Source of the DNA: CAZEYT01 sp964516295
GTDB taxonomy: Bacteria; Verrucomicrobiota; Verrucomicrobiia; Chthoniobacterales; Terrimicrobiaceae
NCBI GenBank assembly: GCA_964516295.1
Contig: CAZEYT010000049.1
Span: forward strand, 1 to 20,973
Direction of reading: 5' to 3'
Length of the DNA: 20,973 nucleotides
The stretch's first letter is position 1, and each line of letters opens with the position of its first letter. The notes under the pieces were generated by a model. That model was given only the letters and a program-made list of their open reading frames with translations. It was not told the DNA's origin and searched no databases. The position numbers and the translations under genes were made by a program. Below, in pieces: positions 7,707 to 16,239 of this stretch.

Positions 7707-8650
7707 GAGTCGCCCGGATTTTCGCCGTCCAAGAGCTTTAGCAACGCCGGATACACCAGATCCACCCGCTGGTCGGGCTGGGTAATGTCCATGAAATCGT
7801 GCGGCACACCGTCCTCCATCGGGAACTCGTAGGACTCCACACGTCCGGGCGTCCGGGCATTCCAGAGATTCACCAATTCCCTCGTTCGCGGCAAATTGAT
7901 CGCCTTGTCAGCGGCGGAGGTGACGAGCAGCGCCCGAGGAGCCTGCATCGGAGCTTTCTTGGCTTCGGAAAAAACCTGCCCGCCAAGCGCCATCACATCT
8001 GCCAGCGGACGGGTCGCAAAACGCGGATACGTCAGGGTCCCGGCCCCGATGGCTTCCTTTTTCTGTGGATCCCACCAGACGAAAAAGTTCGGAAGCCGGA
8101 CGAAGAGACGGGAGAGGGGAGCGATGAACGCGGAAGGAACGCCATTCGGCCCGAAAAACGGCGACAGCAAAATGACGCGATCGACGTCTGCCCGATTCTG
8201 TGCGATCCAGGCCGCCGTCACGCCGTTGACCGACAGCCCCATCACCGTCACCTTTCGCCCGAGGGTCTTGGCGCGGTCGATCGTGCGGTTCGCCTCATCC
8301 AGCATCATCTGCGCCGTAAGGTCCGCCGGGGCGGGCGTCATTCGGTTCGTGTAGCCATGAAATGGCATGCGTGGGATCAACACGGACGCCCCGCGCCGAA
8401 AAAGCAGTTCGCCAAACGGACGAAATTGCTGCGGCGTGTTCGTGATGCCGTGGAGCAAAACAAAAACCTCCCCGTTGTTTCCCTCCTGAATCATCTCGAT
8501 CCCGTGCCCGGCGGGATCGATTTCCGGCGATCCGGCATCCGGAGCCTGAGCACCCTTCGGTGTCGCCGTCACGGGCGGCAGGGGCATGCCCAAAACCAAG
8601 GCCACGGCGACAAGGACCACCAAAACAAAGACGGGAAAGATGCGGCGCAT
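7703..8650 (-). CDS. Alpha/beta hydrolase, membrane-anchored or secreted
   Basis: 315 residues from ATG 8650. A strongly hydrophobic N-terminus (residues 5-21) is a signal anchor or signal peptide, placing the enzyme outside the cytoplasm. The alpha/beta-hydrolase core shows the oxyanion-type LLHGITNTPQQF (65-76), a nucleophile elbow VMGLSVNG with S140, a likely acid in TSAADKAINLP (D248) and a histidine in VPHDFMD (H284). The elbow is G-x-S-x-N-G, slightly off the usual G-x-S-x-G. The family is mostly carboxylesterase or lysophospholipase-like; the substrate is unknown. An in-frame GTG at 8701 is possible but would run into the remnant regulator gene and push the hydrophobic segment inward. 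The stop overlaps the start of the DUF2062 gene, so the pair is coupled. Confidence 0.85.
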   Translation of the reverse strand: MRRIFPVFVLVVLVAVALVLGMPLPPVTATPKGAQAPDAGSPEIDPAGHGIEMIQEGNNGEVFVLLHGITNTPQQFRPFGELLFRRGASVLIPRMPFHGYTNRMTPAPADLTAQMMLDEANRTIDRAKTLGRKVTVMGLSVNGVTAAWIAQNRADVDRVILLSPFFGPNGVPSAFIAPLSRLFVRLPNFFVWWDPQKKEAIGAGTLTYPRFATRPLADVMALGGQVFSEAKKAPMQAPRALLVTSAADKAINLPRTRELVNLWNARTPGRVESYEFPMEDGVPHDFMDITQPDQRVDLVYPALLKLLDGENPGDS

Positions 8651-8684
8651 TCGGGCCGAATCACACAGCACCAGACTCGGGACG

Positions 8685-9400
8685 TCAAATCGAACCGGCA
8701 CGGCGCCGCATGCGACGCTTCCGGTCGGCCCTTTGTCGGGACCGGCAGTTCTGATTTTCCAACGTCCCGCCTTCCACCCAGATTCCCTCGATCTCCGAAC
8801 CCCCGGGCGAAGCGGGGCGGGGCAAATTGATTCAGATTGATCATCTGCACCAGCAGCTCCACCGCTGCCGCCGCCATTTCCTCATGCTGCTGATCAATGC
8901 CGGAGACCTGTGGAAGTTGCATCGGGTCTGCATCGAACGTGGCGAATCCCACCTCCCGCGGCACACGGACGCCCATCGCGTCAAACCAGTGCAAAACCAG
9001 CGGAAAACTCGACACCACCACATCCGGTCGAAAGGTCCGGAACCACATCGCGATTTCCTCCTCCTCCGTCGGCTTGGACATCAACAACGGGACCCTCGGG
9101 CCTCGTAGCGCAAAGCTGTTCGGCGAGAGGAAGCCGACTTGAAAGCGCGAGTCCGTGATTAAGTCCACATAGGGGTTGATGACCAGCCCCGGCCTCTCGT
9201 ATCCGAGCCAGACGAGTTGGCGGACCATCAGACGCGCGGCGGCGTATTGAGTGTCAATGGAAAAATTCCGGCCCGGGTTTTCAAAAACTCTGCCGAGACT
9301 CACGCAAGCCGTTCCGGAACCCTCCACCGTGGCCCTTCTGGTCGCAGTCGGCCATGGCATTGTGCTCCTGCGAGTCAAGCGTCGCGAGCATGTGGGCACC
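8685..9400 (-). pseudogene. Remnant of a LacI-family transcriptional regulator
   Basis: The effector-binding half is clear between about 9320 and 8820: ACVSLGRVFENPG, then TQYAAARLMVRQLVWLGYER, FQVGFLS, and RVPREVGFATFDADP with VSGIDQQHEEMAAAAVELL, all in LacI/Opitutae-regulator order. The DNA-binding helix-turn-helix is absent. A small relic of the region that normally follows it (HMLATLDSQEHN) is seen in another frame near 9391, then the sequence jumps into the effector domain, so most of the N-terminal subdomain is missing. At the other end the normal C-terminus (EIEGIWVEGGTLEN) lies in a second frame. A five-base C run at 8800-8804 would need to lose one base to restore it, giving an end at 8685. 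The gene cannot make a DNA-binding repressor. Confidence 0.75.
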
Positions 9401-9448
9401 GCGCAGAGATAGTGGCCCAGGCCGTTGATTCCCGGTGTGTGTTGCGAC

Positions 9449-12400
9449 TTACAGCCACCGGCGGATTGCCTCGGCGAAGCGATTGTAAAGAAAACCAAGC
9501 GCCAGAAGGACCGCGCCAAGCACAAGGAAACTCAGAATGCGCGGCAGCGTTTCCAACTGCCAAACATCCACGAGAAAAACGCGACTCACCGCGGCCGCGA
9601 GGATGACCAAGCCGGAAAGTCGGTAGGTTCGCTCGTGCAGAACAAAGCCCGCGCCCAAGACGGCAAAGGCCAGCACCGACCACGAAATCGTGAGCAGGAT
9701 CCCGCCATCCGCCGCCGCGACAAAGCGACCGACCAGCAGCCAGATTCCGCCGATTGCCAGCACGTTCACAATGCAGCGCCACGGTGCGGAGAATGCGGCA
9801 AGACGCCCGGTCGACCGCCGCGCGGCCTCGGCGGCTGCCAACATAAGGAAAAGTCCCAAAGCATTCGCTGCGAGTGGTCCCGGTCCATCGCTTTGGCGGA
9901 CAAGGAATTCAAAAAGCCCGACGCCCGTCCAGACCGCGGCATAGATAAGAAACTCCCGCGCCTGCGCCGAGAAAGCCGCCCGCAAAACGACGGCGGCCGC
10001 TCCCACCACGAGAATCGTGAAACGCCAATCCGGAGCCACATAAGCGTGAGCCGCGAGAAGTCCGAACAGCACACCAACCCCGCGCAGAAAAACTTGGTAG
10101 GCCGTTGCCGCAATCCCAAACGATTCCGGCAGGCGATTCCGGAGCCAGTCGAGTGCCGGAGCTTGCAAGGCAAACAAAGCCGCGGCTCCGACGGTCAGTC
10201 CCCATGGATCCCTTCTAAGAAAACCGGCCGTGAGCAGCAACAGCAGAACCATCGACGCGACCTGGCTGAAAAACGCCAGCGGCATCGCCCGAGTGAGCAG
10301 GCCGTAAACCAAAAATCCCAACGCCGCACCGGCCACGACCACGCCTTCCCAGCCGTCACTGAATCGTCCGAGCGCCCAGACCAAGGTGACCACCACGGCG
10401 ACGCACCCATTGAGCGCTTGCAGGGTGAGGGACACCGGACGGTTGAGGATGCGGAATCTGTCGCACTGCCACCAGTGGAGAAGGGCCAGCACGCCGATCA
10501 TTACCGCCAGCACGGGGAGTAACTCGCTGCGGTCGGTCGATGATTGCAGGAACCAGCCCGCTGCCGCCGAAAGTCCGAAAAACTGGCCTGCCAAAGCCAG
10601 TTCTGGCAGACGCAGCACCAGCGGCGAAAAGGCCGCCGCCATGCCCAGTCCGGCAAGCATCGCAATCGCCGCACCGCCTTCGAGCCGCTCGGCCACCAAA
10701 CACAGTCCCAGAATCGCAGCCAGCCCGACAAAGCCCGACGCCCGCCAACTCAGCGCCGGTGCATCCAGCCCGCCACGCTGCTTTTTGAATGTCCATGCCA
10801 CTCCGACAAGAACCACACTCACCGCCCCGGCTGTGAAAGCCGCCTGCCGGACGTCACCCGCGAGGCCTGCAAGACTCCATCCCGCCGCCAGCGTTGCCGC
10901 CAGACCGGCGAAGAATTGGAAGACCCAGGGATGGCGAAGCCGGCTCAGTCCCATGCAGGCTGCACTTTGGAGTGCCAGCATCAAGGCCAGTTGGTAGCCG
11001 CTCAACCGGAACACCCCGGCCAGCATCAGCAAACCCAATCCCTGTGTGAGATACGCTCCGTCAAATCCGCGGTCATCCGGCTCCAGCCGCGAAGCCAGAA
11101 GCGACAATCCGATCAACACCGCCCCGAAGACCAGGCTGAACGCCCAGAGATTTCCCGGATAAGTTCCTGCGACCAAAGGAGCTGCCAGTCCGAAGAACGC
11201 TCCATTGTTCAACGTTAGAAAAACCGCCCGCCCCGCCCGTGAGAAGTCCGGCGGACGCGCCACGAACGTTGCCACCGAGAAAATCAACCAATACGCCGTC
11301 GGGAAGAGAAACGCGTTCCAAAATGCACCGCCCGGTTCCACCCGGATCCACCCCAGCGACCCTGTCGCATGGAACCTCCAGAACGCAAACGAAACATAGC
11401 ACCCGACCAGCGTAAGAAATGAAATCGACACCCATCGCCGCCGCAGAAAGAGCACCACCGCCACCACGGTCAGCACCAAATTTCCCAAGAGCGAAAACCC
11501 GGTCAGCGGGTTGATCGACGCCGTGTAAAAGCCCAGCAAGATCGTCGCCGACGCAACCGTTTGGGATTTCAGCCGGTCGGCCAGCCACAACAGCCCGCCT
11601 GAAAACGCCAGCAGGAGAACACCGCCAAGCAACGGGCTCGCGATCACCCGCAGCGGCTCCACAAAGTGCGCGGCGTAACACGCATAATACAATGTCGCCA
11701 ACCCGCCCCCGAGAACCACGCGGCCGTAACCCGCCAACGACTCCTGTCGTCGTCCGACCCACCAGCCGAATCCGCACAACCCACCACCCGCAAGGAAAAT
11801 CAACACCAGCTTTCCTCCCGCACCCACCTTGGAGATGACTTCATGCCACGCCAGATTTCCGAGAAAAACCAAACCCGTCAGCAGCATCAGGATCCCTGCC
11901 CGCACCAACCACACCCGGCCAAACTGCACCTCGAACGATTCCCGTTCCTTTGGTGTCGCCGCCGGCGTCACGGGCGGTCCGCCGGTTTCAGCTCCTGACG
12001 GTCCGGGTTTCTCCGGCCGCACTGGCGCCTTCGCTCCGAGCCAATCCGGCCGGGACAACTCGGGTAACTCCGGCGGATTGGTCAACTCGGCTGTTTTCGA
12101 CTCCGCCACCACCATCACCGGCACATCGGAAGCGTTTCTTTGAGCGGGCCCCGGCAAAGTCTCGGCTTCCCTTGCGGTTTCCGTCGACCTTTCCAGTTGC
12201 GAAAGCCGCTCATCGACCGCTTCCAGCTTTCTGCGAAGATCCTGCTGAATCAGCCGAATGGCAGCAAGTTCCCGTTGGCGCGCATCGTCCACGTTGCCCG
12301 GCGTAACAGATTCCCCGTCCTCCGCAACGAAAAGATCCGCCGGTTGACCCGATGGCCCCCGATGAAAAGATGTCCCGAAGAGAACGACCCGCTGACTGGG

Positions 12401-12490
12401 ATGACGCTCCTCCGCCTCGGCGAGGTTTGAGTTTCCGGTGCGTCTTTCCCTTTCTGCAAACGCTCGGAAAGACCAAAGTTGGGAACCCAT
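9449..12490 (-). CDS. Large DUF2339 polytopic membrane protein (start uncertain)
   Basis: About 1013 residues from ATG 12490. The architecture is that of DUF2339 proteins: a short coiled coil (about 68-102, with QDLRRKLEAVDERLSQLERS), a Pro-rich linker (about 115-180), then more than twenty hydrophobic helices starting near residue 195 (ILMLLTGLVFLGNLAWHEV) and running to the C-terminus, which ends FLYNRFAEAIRRWL. The start of the membrane domain (VQFGRVWLVRAGILML) is typical. The function of the family is unknown. The same frame stays open upstream through the tRNA-Pro gene, so the true start is unclear: alternatives are GTG 12292 (947 residues, at the coiled coil) and ATG 12700 (1083 residues). 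The coiled coil onward is certain; the first ~65 residues are not. Its stop lies just before the LacI remnant. Confidence 0.85.
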   Translation of the reverse strand: MGSQLWSFRAFAERERRTGNSNLAEAEERHPSQRVVLFGTSFHRGPSGQPADLFVAEDGESVTPGNVDDARQRELAAIRLIQQDLRRKLEAVDERLSQLERSTETAREAETLPGPAQRNASDVPVMVVAESKTAELTNPPELPELSRPDWLGAKAPVRPEKPGPSGAETGGPPVTPAATPKERESFEVQFGRVWLVRAGILMLLTGLVFLGNLAWHEVISKVGAGGKLVLIFLAGGGLCGFGWWVGRRQESLAGYGRVVLGGGLATLYYACYAAHFVEPLRVIASPLLGGVLLLAFSGGLLWLADRLKSQTVASATILLGFYTASINPLTGFSLLGNLVLTVVAVVLFLRRRWVSISFLTLVGCYVSFAFWRFHATGSLGWIRVEPGGAFWNAFLFPTAYWLIFSVATFVARPPDFSRAGRAVFLTLNNGAFFGLAAPLVAGTYPGNLWAFSLVFGAVLIGLSLLASRLEPDDRGFDGAYLTQGLGLLMLAGVFRLSGYQLALMLALQSAACMGLSRLRHPWVFQFFAGLAATLAAGWSLAGLAGDVRQAAFTAGAVSVVLVGVAWTFKKQRGGLDAPALSWRASGFVGLAAILGLCLVAERLEGGAAIAMLAGLGMAAAFSPLVLRLPELALAGQFFGLSAAAGWFLQSSTDRSELLPVLAVMIGVLALLHWWQCDRFRILNRPVSLTLQALNGCVAVVVTLVWALGRFSDGWEGVVVAGAALGFLVYGLLTRAMPLAFFSQVASMVLLLLLTAGFLRRDPWGLTVGAAALFALQAPALDWLRNRLPESFGIAATAYQVFLRGVGVLFGLLAAHAYVAPDWRFTILVVGAAAVVLRAAFSAQAREFLIYAAVWTGVGLFEFLVRQSDGPGPLAANALGLFLMLAAAEAARRSTGRLAAFSAPWRCIVNVLAIGGIWLLVGRFVAAADGGILLTISWSVLAFAVLGAGFVLHERTYRLSGLVILAAAVSRVFLVDVWQLETLPRILSFLVLGAVLLALGFLYNRFAEAIRRWL

Positions 12491-12741
12491 GATCCCCAAA
12501 TCAAAACGCTCAAAAAACCATTCGCCGATATACCGACGGGCGCGTCGATGGGAATCGTCACCCAAAAATAACGGACGCCGTCGTGCGGAGAATTTCCAAA
12601 GGCTCGAGAGTCCCGCCTCCGCGGATCCGACTCCTTTCCGGCGTGCGGTCGATCCGAAAAGCCCTCTCGCCGCCAAACTCGCCTGCGGAAAAGACGACAT
12701 CCACCAGAAATGATGAGAAGAATGCCCGCAGTTTTGTTGTT

Positions 12742-12818
12742 TGGTCGGGCCGGCGGGATTCGAACCCACGACCTCTTGAACCCCATTCAAGCGCTCTACC
12801 AAGCTGAGCCACGGCCCG
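12742..12818 (-). tRNA. tRNA-Pro (GGG)
   Basis: A complete 77-base cloverleaf with encoded CCA. The acceptor stem is CGGGCCG/CGGCCCG with discriminator A. The D stem is GCTC/GAGC, with the loop AGCTTGGTA. The anticodon stem CTTGA/TCAAG closes loop ATGGGGT, giving anticodon GGG (proline, reads CCC and CCU). The T stem is GTGGG/CCCGC around TTCGAAT. A 5' CGG start is typical of bacterial tRNA-Pro. It is transcribed away from tpiA and toward the DUF2339 gene; no obvious terminator follows, so read-through into that gene is possible. Confidence 0.96.
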
Positions 12819-12889
12819 ACGGAAAGAAGTCGAATTTGGGCCGGGAGATGCTGTGGATCAAGATTTATTCCTTGAGCCGGGAAAGTTTG

Positions 12890-12918
12890 TTGCGGCGAAT
12901 CCCAGCCAGGACTAGAAC
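12890..12918 (+). promoter_or_regulatory. Weak candidate promoter for tpiA
   Basis: TTGCGG (12890-12895) and TAGAAC (12913-12918) are separated by 17 bases and lie about 20 bases before the tpiA ATG. Match to the sigma70 consensus is modest (three and four of six), so this is a weak call. The 118-base gap between tRNA-Pro and tpiA must carry divergent promoters. Confidence 0.22.
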
Positions 12919-12936
12919 CATTTTTCAATCACTCAC

Positions 12937-13704
12937 ATGCGCAAAAAGATTATCGCCGCCAACTGGAAGATGAACATGACCGTCGCCGAGACGGAGGGGT
13001 ATTTGGAGGATTTTCGCCTTGATATCGAAGAGGTTCATGGCGTGGAAATCGTCATTGCCCCGCCATTCACCGCCCTGGCCAAGCTCTCCGAGCTCTTGGG
13101 AGGTTCGCAAAAAGTCCGCCTCGGCGCGCAGAATATGTATTTTGAGATGTCCGGTGCCTTCACTGGCGAGGTGAGCCCGACCATGCTCCGGGAGCTCTTT
13201 GTCCGCTATGTGATCCTTGGTCACAGCGAACGCCGCCAGATTTTTGGAGAGACCGATGCCTTGATCAACAAAAAGGTCGTGACGGCTCTGGCGTCCGAGT
13301 TGAAACCGATCCTCTGTGTCGGCGAGACGCTGGAGGAACGCGACGCCGGGCGTGAAAAAGAGGTTTTGGAAACCCAGCTTCGCGGTTCACTGGCGGGGGT
13401 GACTCCCGAGCAGATGCTCGATGTCGTCGTGGCCTACGAGCCCGTCTGGGCCATTGGCACCGGCCGGAACGCCACACCCGCCCAGGCGCAGGAGGCTCAT
13501 GCCCACGTGCGCGAAGTCCTCGCCGAACTCTCCGACCGCGCCACGGCCGACAAGATTCGGATTCAATATGGCGGCAGCGTCAAACCCGCCAATGTGGTCA
13601 GTCTGCTCACGCAACCAGACATCGACGGCGCCCTTGTGGGAGGTGCGAGCCTCGAACCACGCAGCTTCGCGGAGATCGTGAAAGCGGCCGTGGTCGCCGA
13701 TTGA
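12937..13704 (+). CDS. tpiA: Triosephosphate isomerase
   Basis: 255 residues, full length. It interconverts dihydroxyacetone phosphate and glyceraldehyde 3-phosphate in glycolysis and gluconeogenesis, in the cytoplasm. All active-site elements are present: N9 and K11 in AANWKMN, H96 in ILGHSERRQIF, the catalytic base E168 in VVAYEPVWAIGTG (loop 6 follows), YGGSVKPAN (211-219) and the phosphate-binding GALVGGASL (231-239). ATG 12937 gives the standard N-terminus MRKKIIAANWKMN. It is a single-gene unit between the divergent tRNA-Pro and the convergent zinc-ribbon gene, whose stop lies one base after the tpiA stop. Confidence 0.99.
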   Translation: MRKKIIAANWKMNMTVAETEGYLEDFRLDIEEVHGVEIVIAPPFTALAKLSELLGGSQKVRLGAQNMYFEMSGAFTGEVSPTMLRELFVRYVILGHSERRQIFGETDALINKKVVTALASELKPILCVGETLEERDAGREKEVLETQLRGSLAGVTPEQMLDVVVAYEPVWAIGTGRNATPAQAQEAHAHVREVLAELSDRATADKIRIQYGGSVKPANVVSLLTQPDIDGALVGGASLEPRSFAEIVKAAVVAD

Positions 13705-13705
13705 G

Positions 13706-13939
13706 TCAATTCTCGAGATCGGCCGCGGTCACACTCTGCTGCGGCCGGCTTGCGAGGTGGGTGGCCTGTGCGATGACGCGCTCGGGACTTGTGTCGAATC
13801 GGTAACCGTGACAGTTCGGACAGGTGACGACACGCTCGGCCACGATCGACTCACACCCCTCGCAGACTTTGAACCGCTCCGGAGCTTCAATGATTTTTTG
13901 AGCGCGCGCGGCCCGGTCGGCAAGATGATCGTCGGACAT
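13706..13939 (-). CDS. Small zinc-ribbon-like protein of unknown function
   Basis: 77 residues from ATG 13939. The centre holds two CxxC knuckles, KVCEGCES and VTCPNCHGYRF, about 15 residues apart, so a single structural zinc is likely. The flanking parts (an N-terminal helix, and ERVIAQATHLASRP then a short acidic end TAADLEN) resemble small proteins I recall from Verrucomicrobia genomes, without known function. The start is supported by AGGA placed eight bases upstream; an ATG at 13948 sits too close to this site. It lies just downstream of the broken kinase gene and ends one base from the convergent tpiA. A nucleic-acid or protein-binding role is only a guess. Confidence 0.78.
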   Translation of the reverse strand: MSDDHLADRAARAQKIIEAPERFKVCEGCESIVAERVVTCPNCHGYRFDTSPERVIAQATHLASRPQQSVTAADLEN

Positions 13940-15388
13940 GGGCGACATCCTACCTACCGCCCGCCGGGCGTTCAAGTCCCGTAGACGGGGCGCCCGCCGA
14001 TGCGGAGCAAAGCCTGACGCAGCGCATCGATGCGAAGGGGCTTCGTGACAAAATCATCCATCCCTGCCGCCAGACAGCGGGTACGATTTTCTGCAAAGGC
14101 ATCGGCGGTGAGCGCAATAATCCGGGCGGGTTTTCGGTGAGGATCGGAGGCCTCCGCCCGGCGAATTCCCCGGGTCGCCTCCAAGCCGTCGCACTCAGGC
14201 ATGAGAACATCCATGAAAATGATATCGTAAGCTGAGGCTGTCGCCAGTCGGATCGCTTCGTGACCGTCGCTGGCCGCTTCGGCGGCGTAACCGAGGCGGC
14301 GAAGGATCGCGATGGTCAGCCGGACATTGTTCGGCACATCGTCCACGACTAGGATTCTCAAACACGGCTCCAATGCCTCGTGGGTTAATGCTGTCCGGTT
14401 TGGCAACGCGTCTTCGGCTGTTAACGCACGGACCAGCAGGGTGAAGGCGAAGGTCGATCCGACACCGGGCGTGCTGTTCACCGAAATGGCCCCGCCCATG
14501 GCCTCGAGGAGATTTTGACAAATCGCAAGGCCGAGGCCGCTGCCTCCGTACTTTCGGTGGATCGCCGCATGGGATTGTGCAAACGCCTCAAAGATCGTCC
14601 GAACTTCTTCCTCATTTATCCCAATGCCGCTGTCGGAAACCGAGCCCGCAAGGTCCAGCCGCCCGTCGGGTCCGATCCGACTCTCCAGCGTGACGACGGA
14701 ACCTTCGGAGGTAAACTTGACCGCGTTTCCGATGAGGTCGAAAAAAAATTTGCCGGAGACGTTTTGTGTCACCGAGCACTTGTTCCGGAAGCGAGGGGGC
14801 GATCTCCAGCCGCAGCGAGAGGTTTTTCTGTTGGACCACCGGCTCAAACGAAGCCGCCACGTCGCGCAAGCACCCGGCCGGCGACATGGGCAGGGACTCT
14901 AGCTCCAGGCGGCCGGATTCGATTCGCGAAAGATCAAGAATATTGCTGATGAGCGCGAGGAGCGAATCGCCGCAAGAGCGAATGGTGGACACCAGCTCGA
15001 GTTGAGAGGGAATGAGGTTCTCGCTCTGGAGGAGATCGGTGAACCCGATCACGCCATTTAGCGGCGTGCGAATCTCATGGCTAATCATGGCAAGAAATGC
15101 AGGCTTTGCCCGGTTTGCCTCCTCGGCTGATTTTACCGCCCGTTGCGCGTCTTCCATGAGGCTCAGCGCCGCACGCCGGCTTCGGGTGAGTTCCTCCGCG
15201 CGCTGGAGCATCGAGCGCTCTGCTGCTCGCGGACGAGCGCACTGCCGATTCCCGCTGCAACGGCCCGTAGGGCGTCCAGCTCGGCCGGTTCGCACACGCG
15301 TTCCGTCGACAGTCGTCAAATCCCGCCAATCCGCTGAAACTCGCCTGAACGAAAATCGGGACGAGCGCGATCGAATGGATGTTTTGGG

Positions 15389-15409
15389 CGAGAAGCGAGG
15401 AGCGAGGAG
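15389..15409. repeat. Three 7-base tandem repeats that shift the kinase frame
   Basis: On the minus strand the sequence reads CTCCTCG, CTCCTCG, CTTCTCG. With two copies instead of three, the kinase reads through smoothly from EPMRSSLL into AQNIHSIALVPIF of the GAF domain. With three copies the frame shifts by one. The extra copy is therefore a recent-looking slippage duplication. Confidence 0.8.
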
Positions 15410-16010
15410 CGCATGGGCTCTCCCAACTCGCGCAAAAGCGCTGTAAAGATCCGGCCTTGGGAAAGCGCCGGGAAGATGTTGCCAATGTCGCGGTTGAAGC
15501 GTTCGATTTCGTCCAAGTTTTTCTGAAATTCCTGCTCCGCCTGCTTGCGGGCACCGATTTCTTAGATAGTCGCGACGAGTCCATCCTTCCAAGGCGTGGC
15601 CGAGATGTGAAACGACCCGCAAGAATTCCTTCGCTCGCGCTTCCAGAATGCCAGCCAGAAGCTTTTGATGGTTTTCCGCTTCCCCACGCCGTCGGTGCAG
15701 CGCCTCGAAAAGCTTGTTTGCGGAAGCGGCGAGCCGGGCAAACTCATCTTTGCCGGAAGCGTTCAATCGCACAGTTGTTCCGGGATTCTCGGTCAGCTCC
15801 TGCAAGTCGCGATCCATTCGCACGAGGCGTCGCACAAAAAGAAACTCGACCGCAAGAAGGCTGGTCAGCGTCAACAGCAACTGGGCGGGGAGATAGGCGG
15901 AATTGTTTGACCGCACAAACGCATAGGTCTCGATAGAAACAGCCTCTGGCGCTGTCAACAGCCGTTGCCGTTTTGCAATTCTCTCGAATCGCCGCAAGAG
16001 TTGATCATTC

Positions 16011-16058
16011 CGCTGCTCCGTGAGTTCATCTTGGCGCTGCTCCGTGAGTTCATCTTGG
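16011..16058. repeat. Perfect 24-base tandem duplication inside the kinase gene
   Basis: Two identical 24-base units (16011-16034 and 16035-16058) encode the eight-residue repeat DELTEQR(Q/N) in the periplasmic part of the broken kinase. It keeps the frame. The exact identity suggests recent origin. Confidence 0.92.
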
Positions 16059-16239
16059 ATTTTCCAGAAGGAATTCACCAGGGAGACCGACAGGATTGCG
16101 CTGTAAAGACCCACGAACACCGCCAACAGCCCCCCCCAATGATCACCATCGCCTGCACCCGTAGGGAGATGCCGCGCAAACGGTTGCGTGTTGAGGCGGA
16201 AGCGGTCGTCATGCTAGGGGAAGCAGGGGTCAAGGGGCG

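Larger units (their letters stand above)
13972..16212 (-). pseudogene. Hybrid sensor histidine kinase, broken by multiple lesions
   Basis: All parts of a membrane sensor kinase are recognisable but spread over several frames. From the ATG at 16212 come a first helix (LLAVFVGLYSAILSVSLVN), a periplasmic stretch, a second helix (LPAQLLLTLTSLLAVEFLF), a HAMP-like part, the end of a PAS domain (SATPWKDGLVATI), a GAF domain (ALVPIFVQASFSGLAGFDDC), the HisKA box (MISHEIRTPLNGVIGF), HATPase boxes (GNAVKFT, DSGIGI, GGSGLGL) and a C-terminal receiver (ILVVDD, IIFMDVLMP, ALTADA, VTKP). Lesions, with plus-strand positions: an 8-base C run at 16130-16137 out of phase; a damaged PAS segment near 15605-15650; TAA at 15562-15564; a 7-base duplication at 15389-15409; single missing bases near 15303 and 15220; one extra base in A8 at 14741-14748. 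Only the HATPase-receiver tail (below 14741) is intact. It lies 27 bases after argF on the same strand. Confidence 0.85.

Noticed and set aside
12742..12928. DUF2339 protein starting upstream of tRNA-Pro
   Set aside because: The frame is open only because it runs through the tRNA; a start there would put the tRNA inside the protein.
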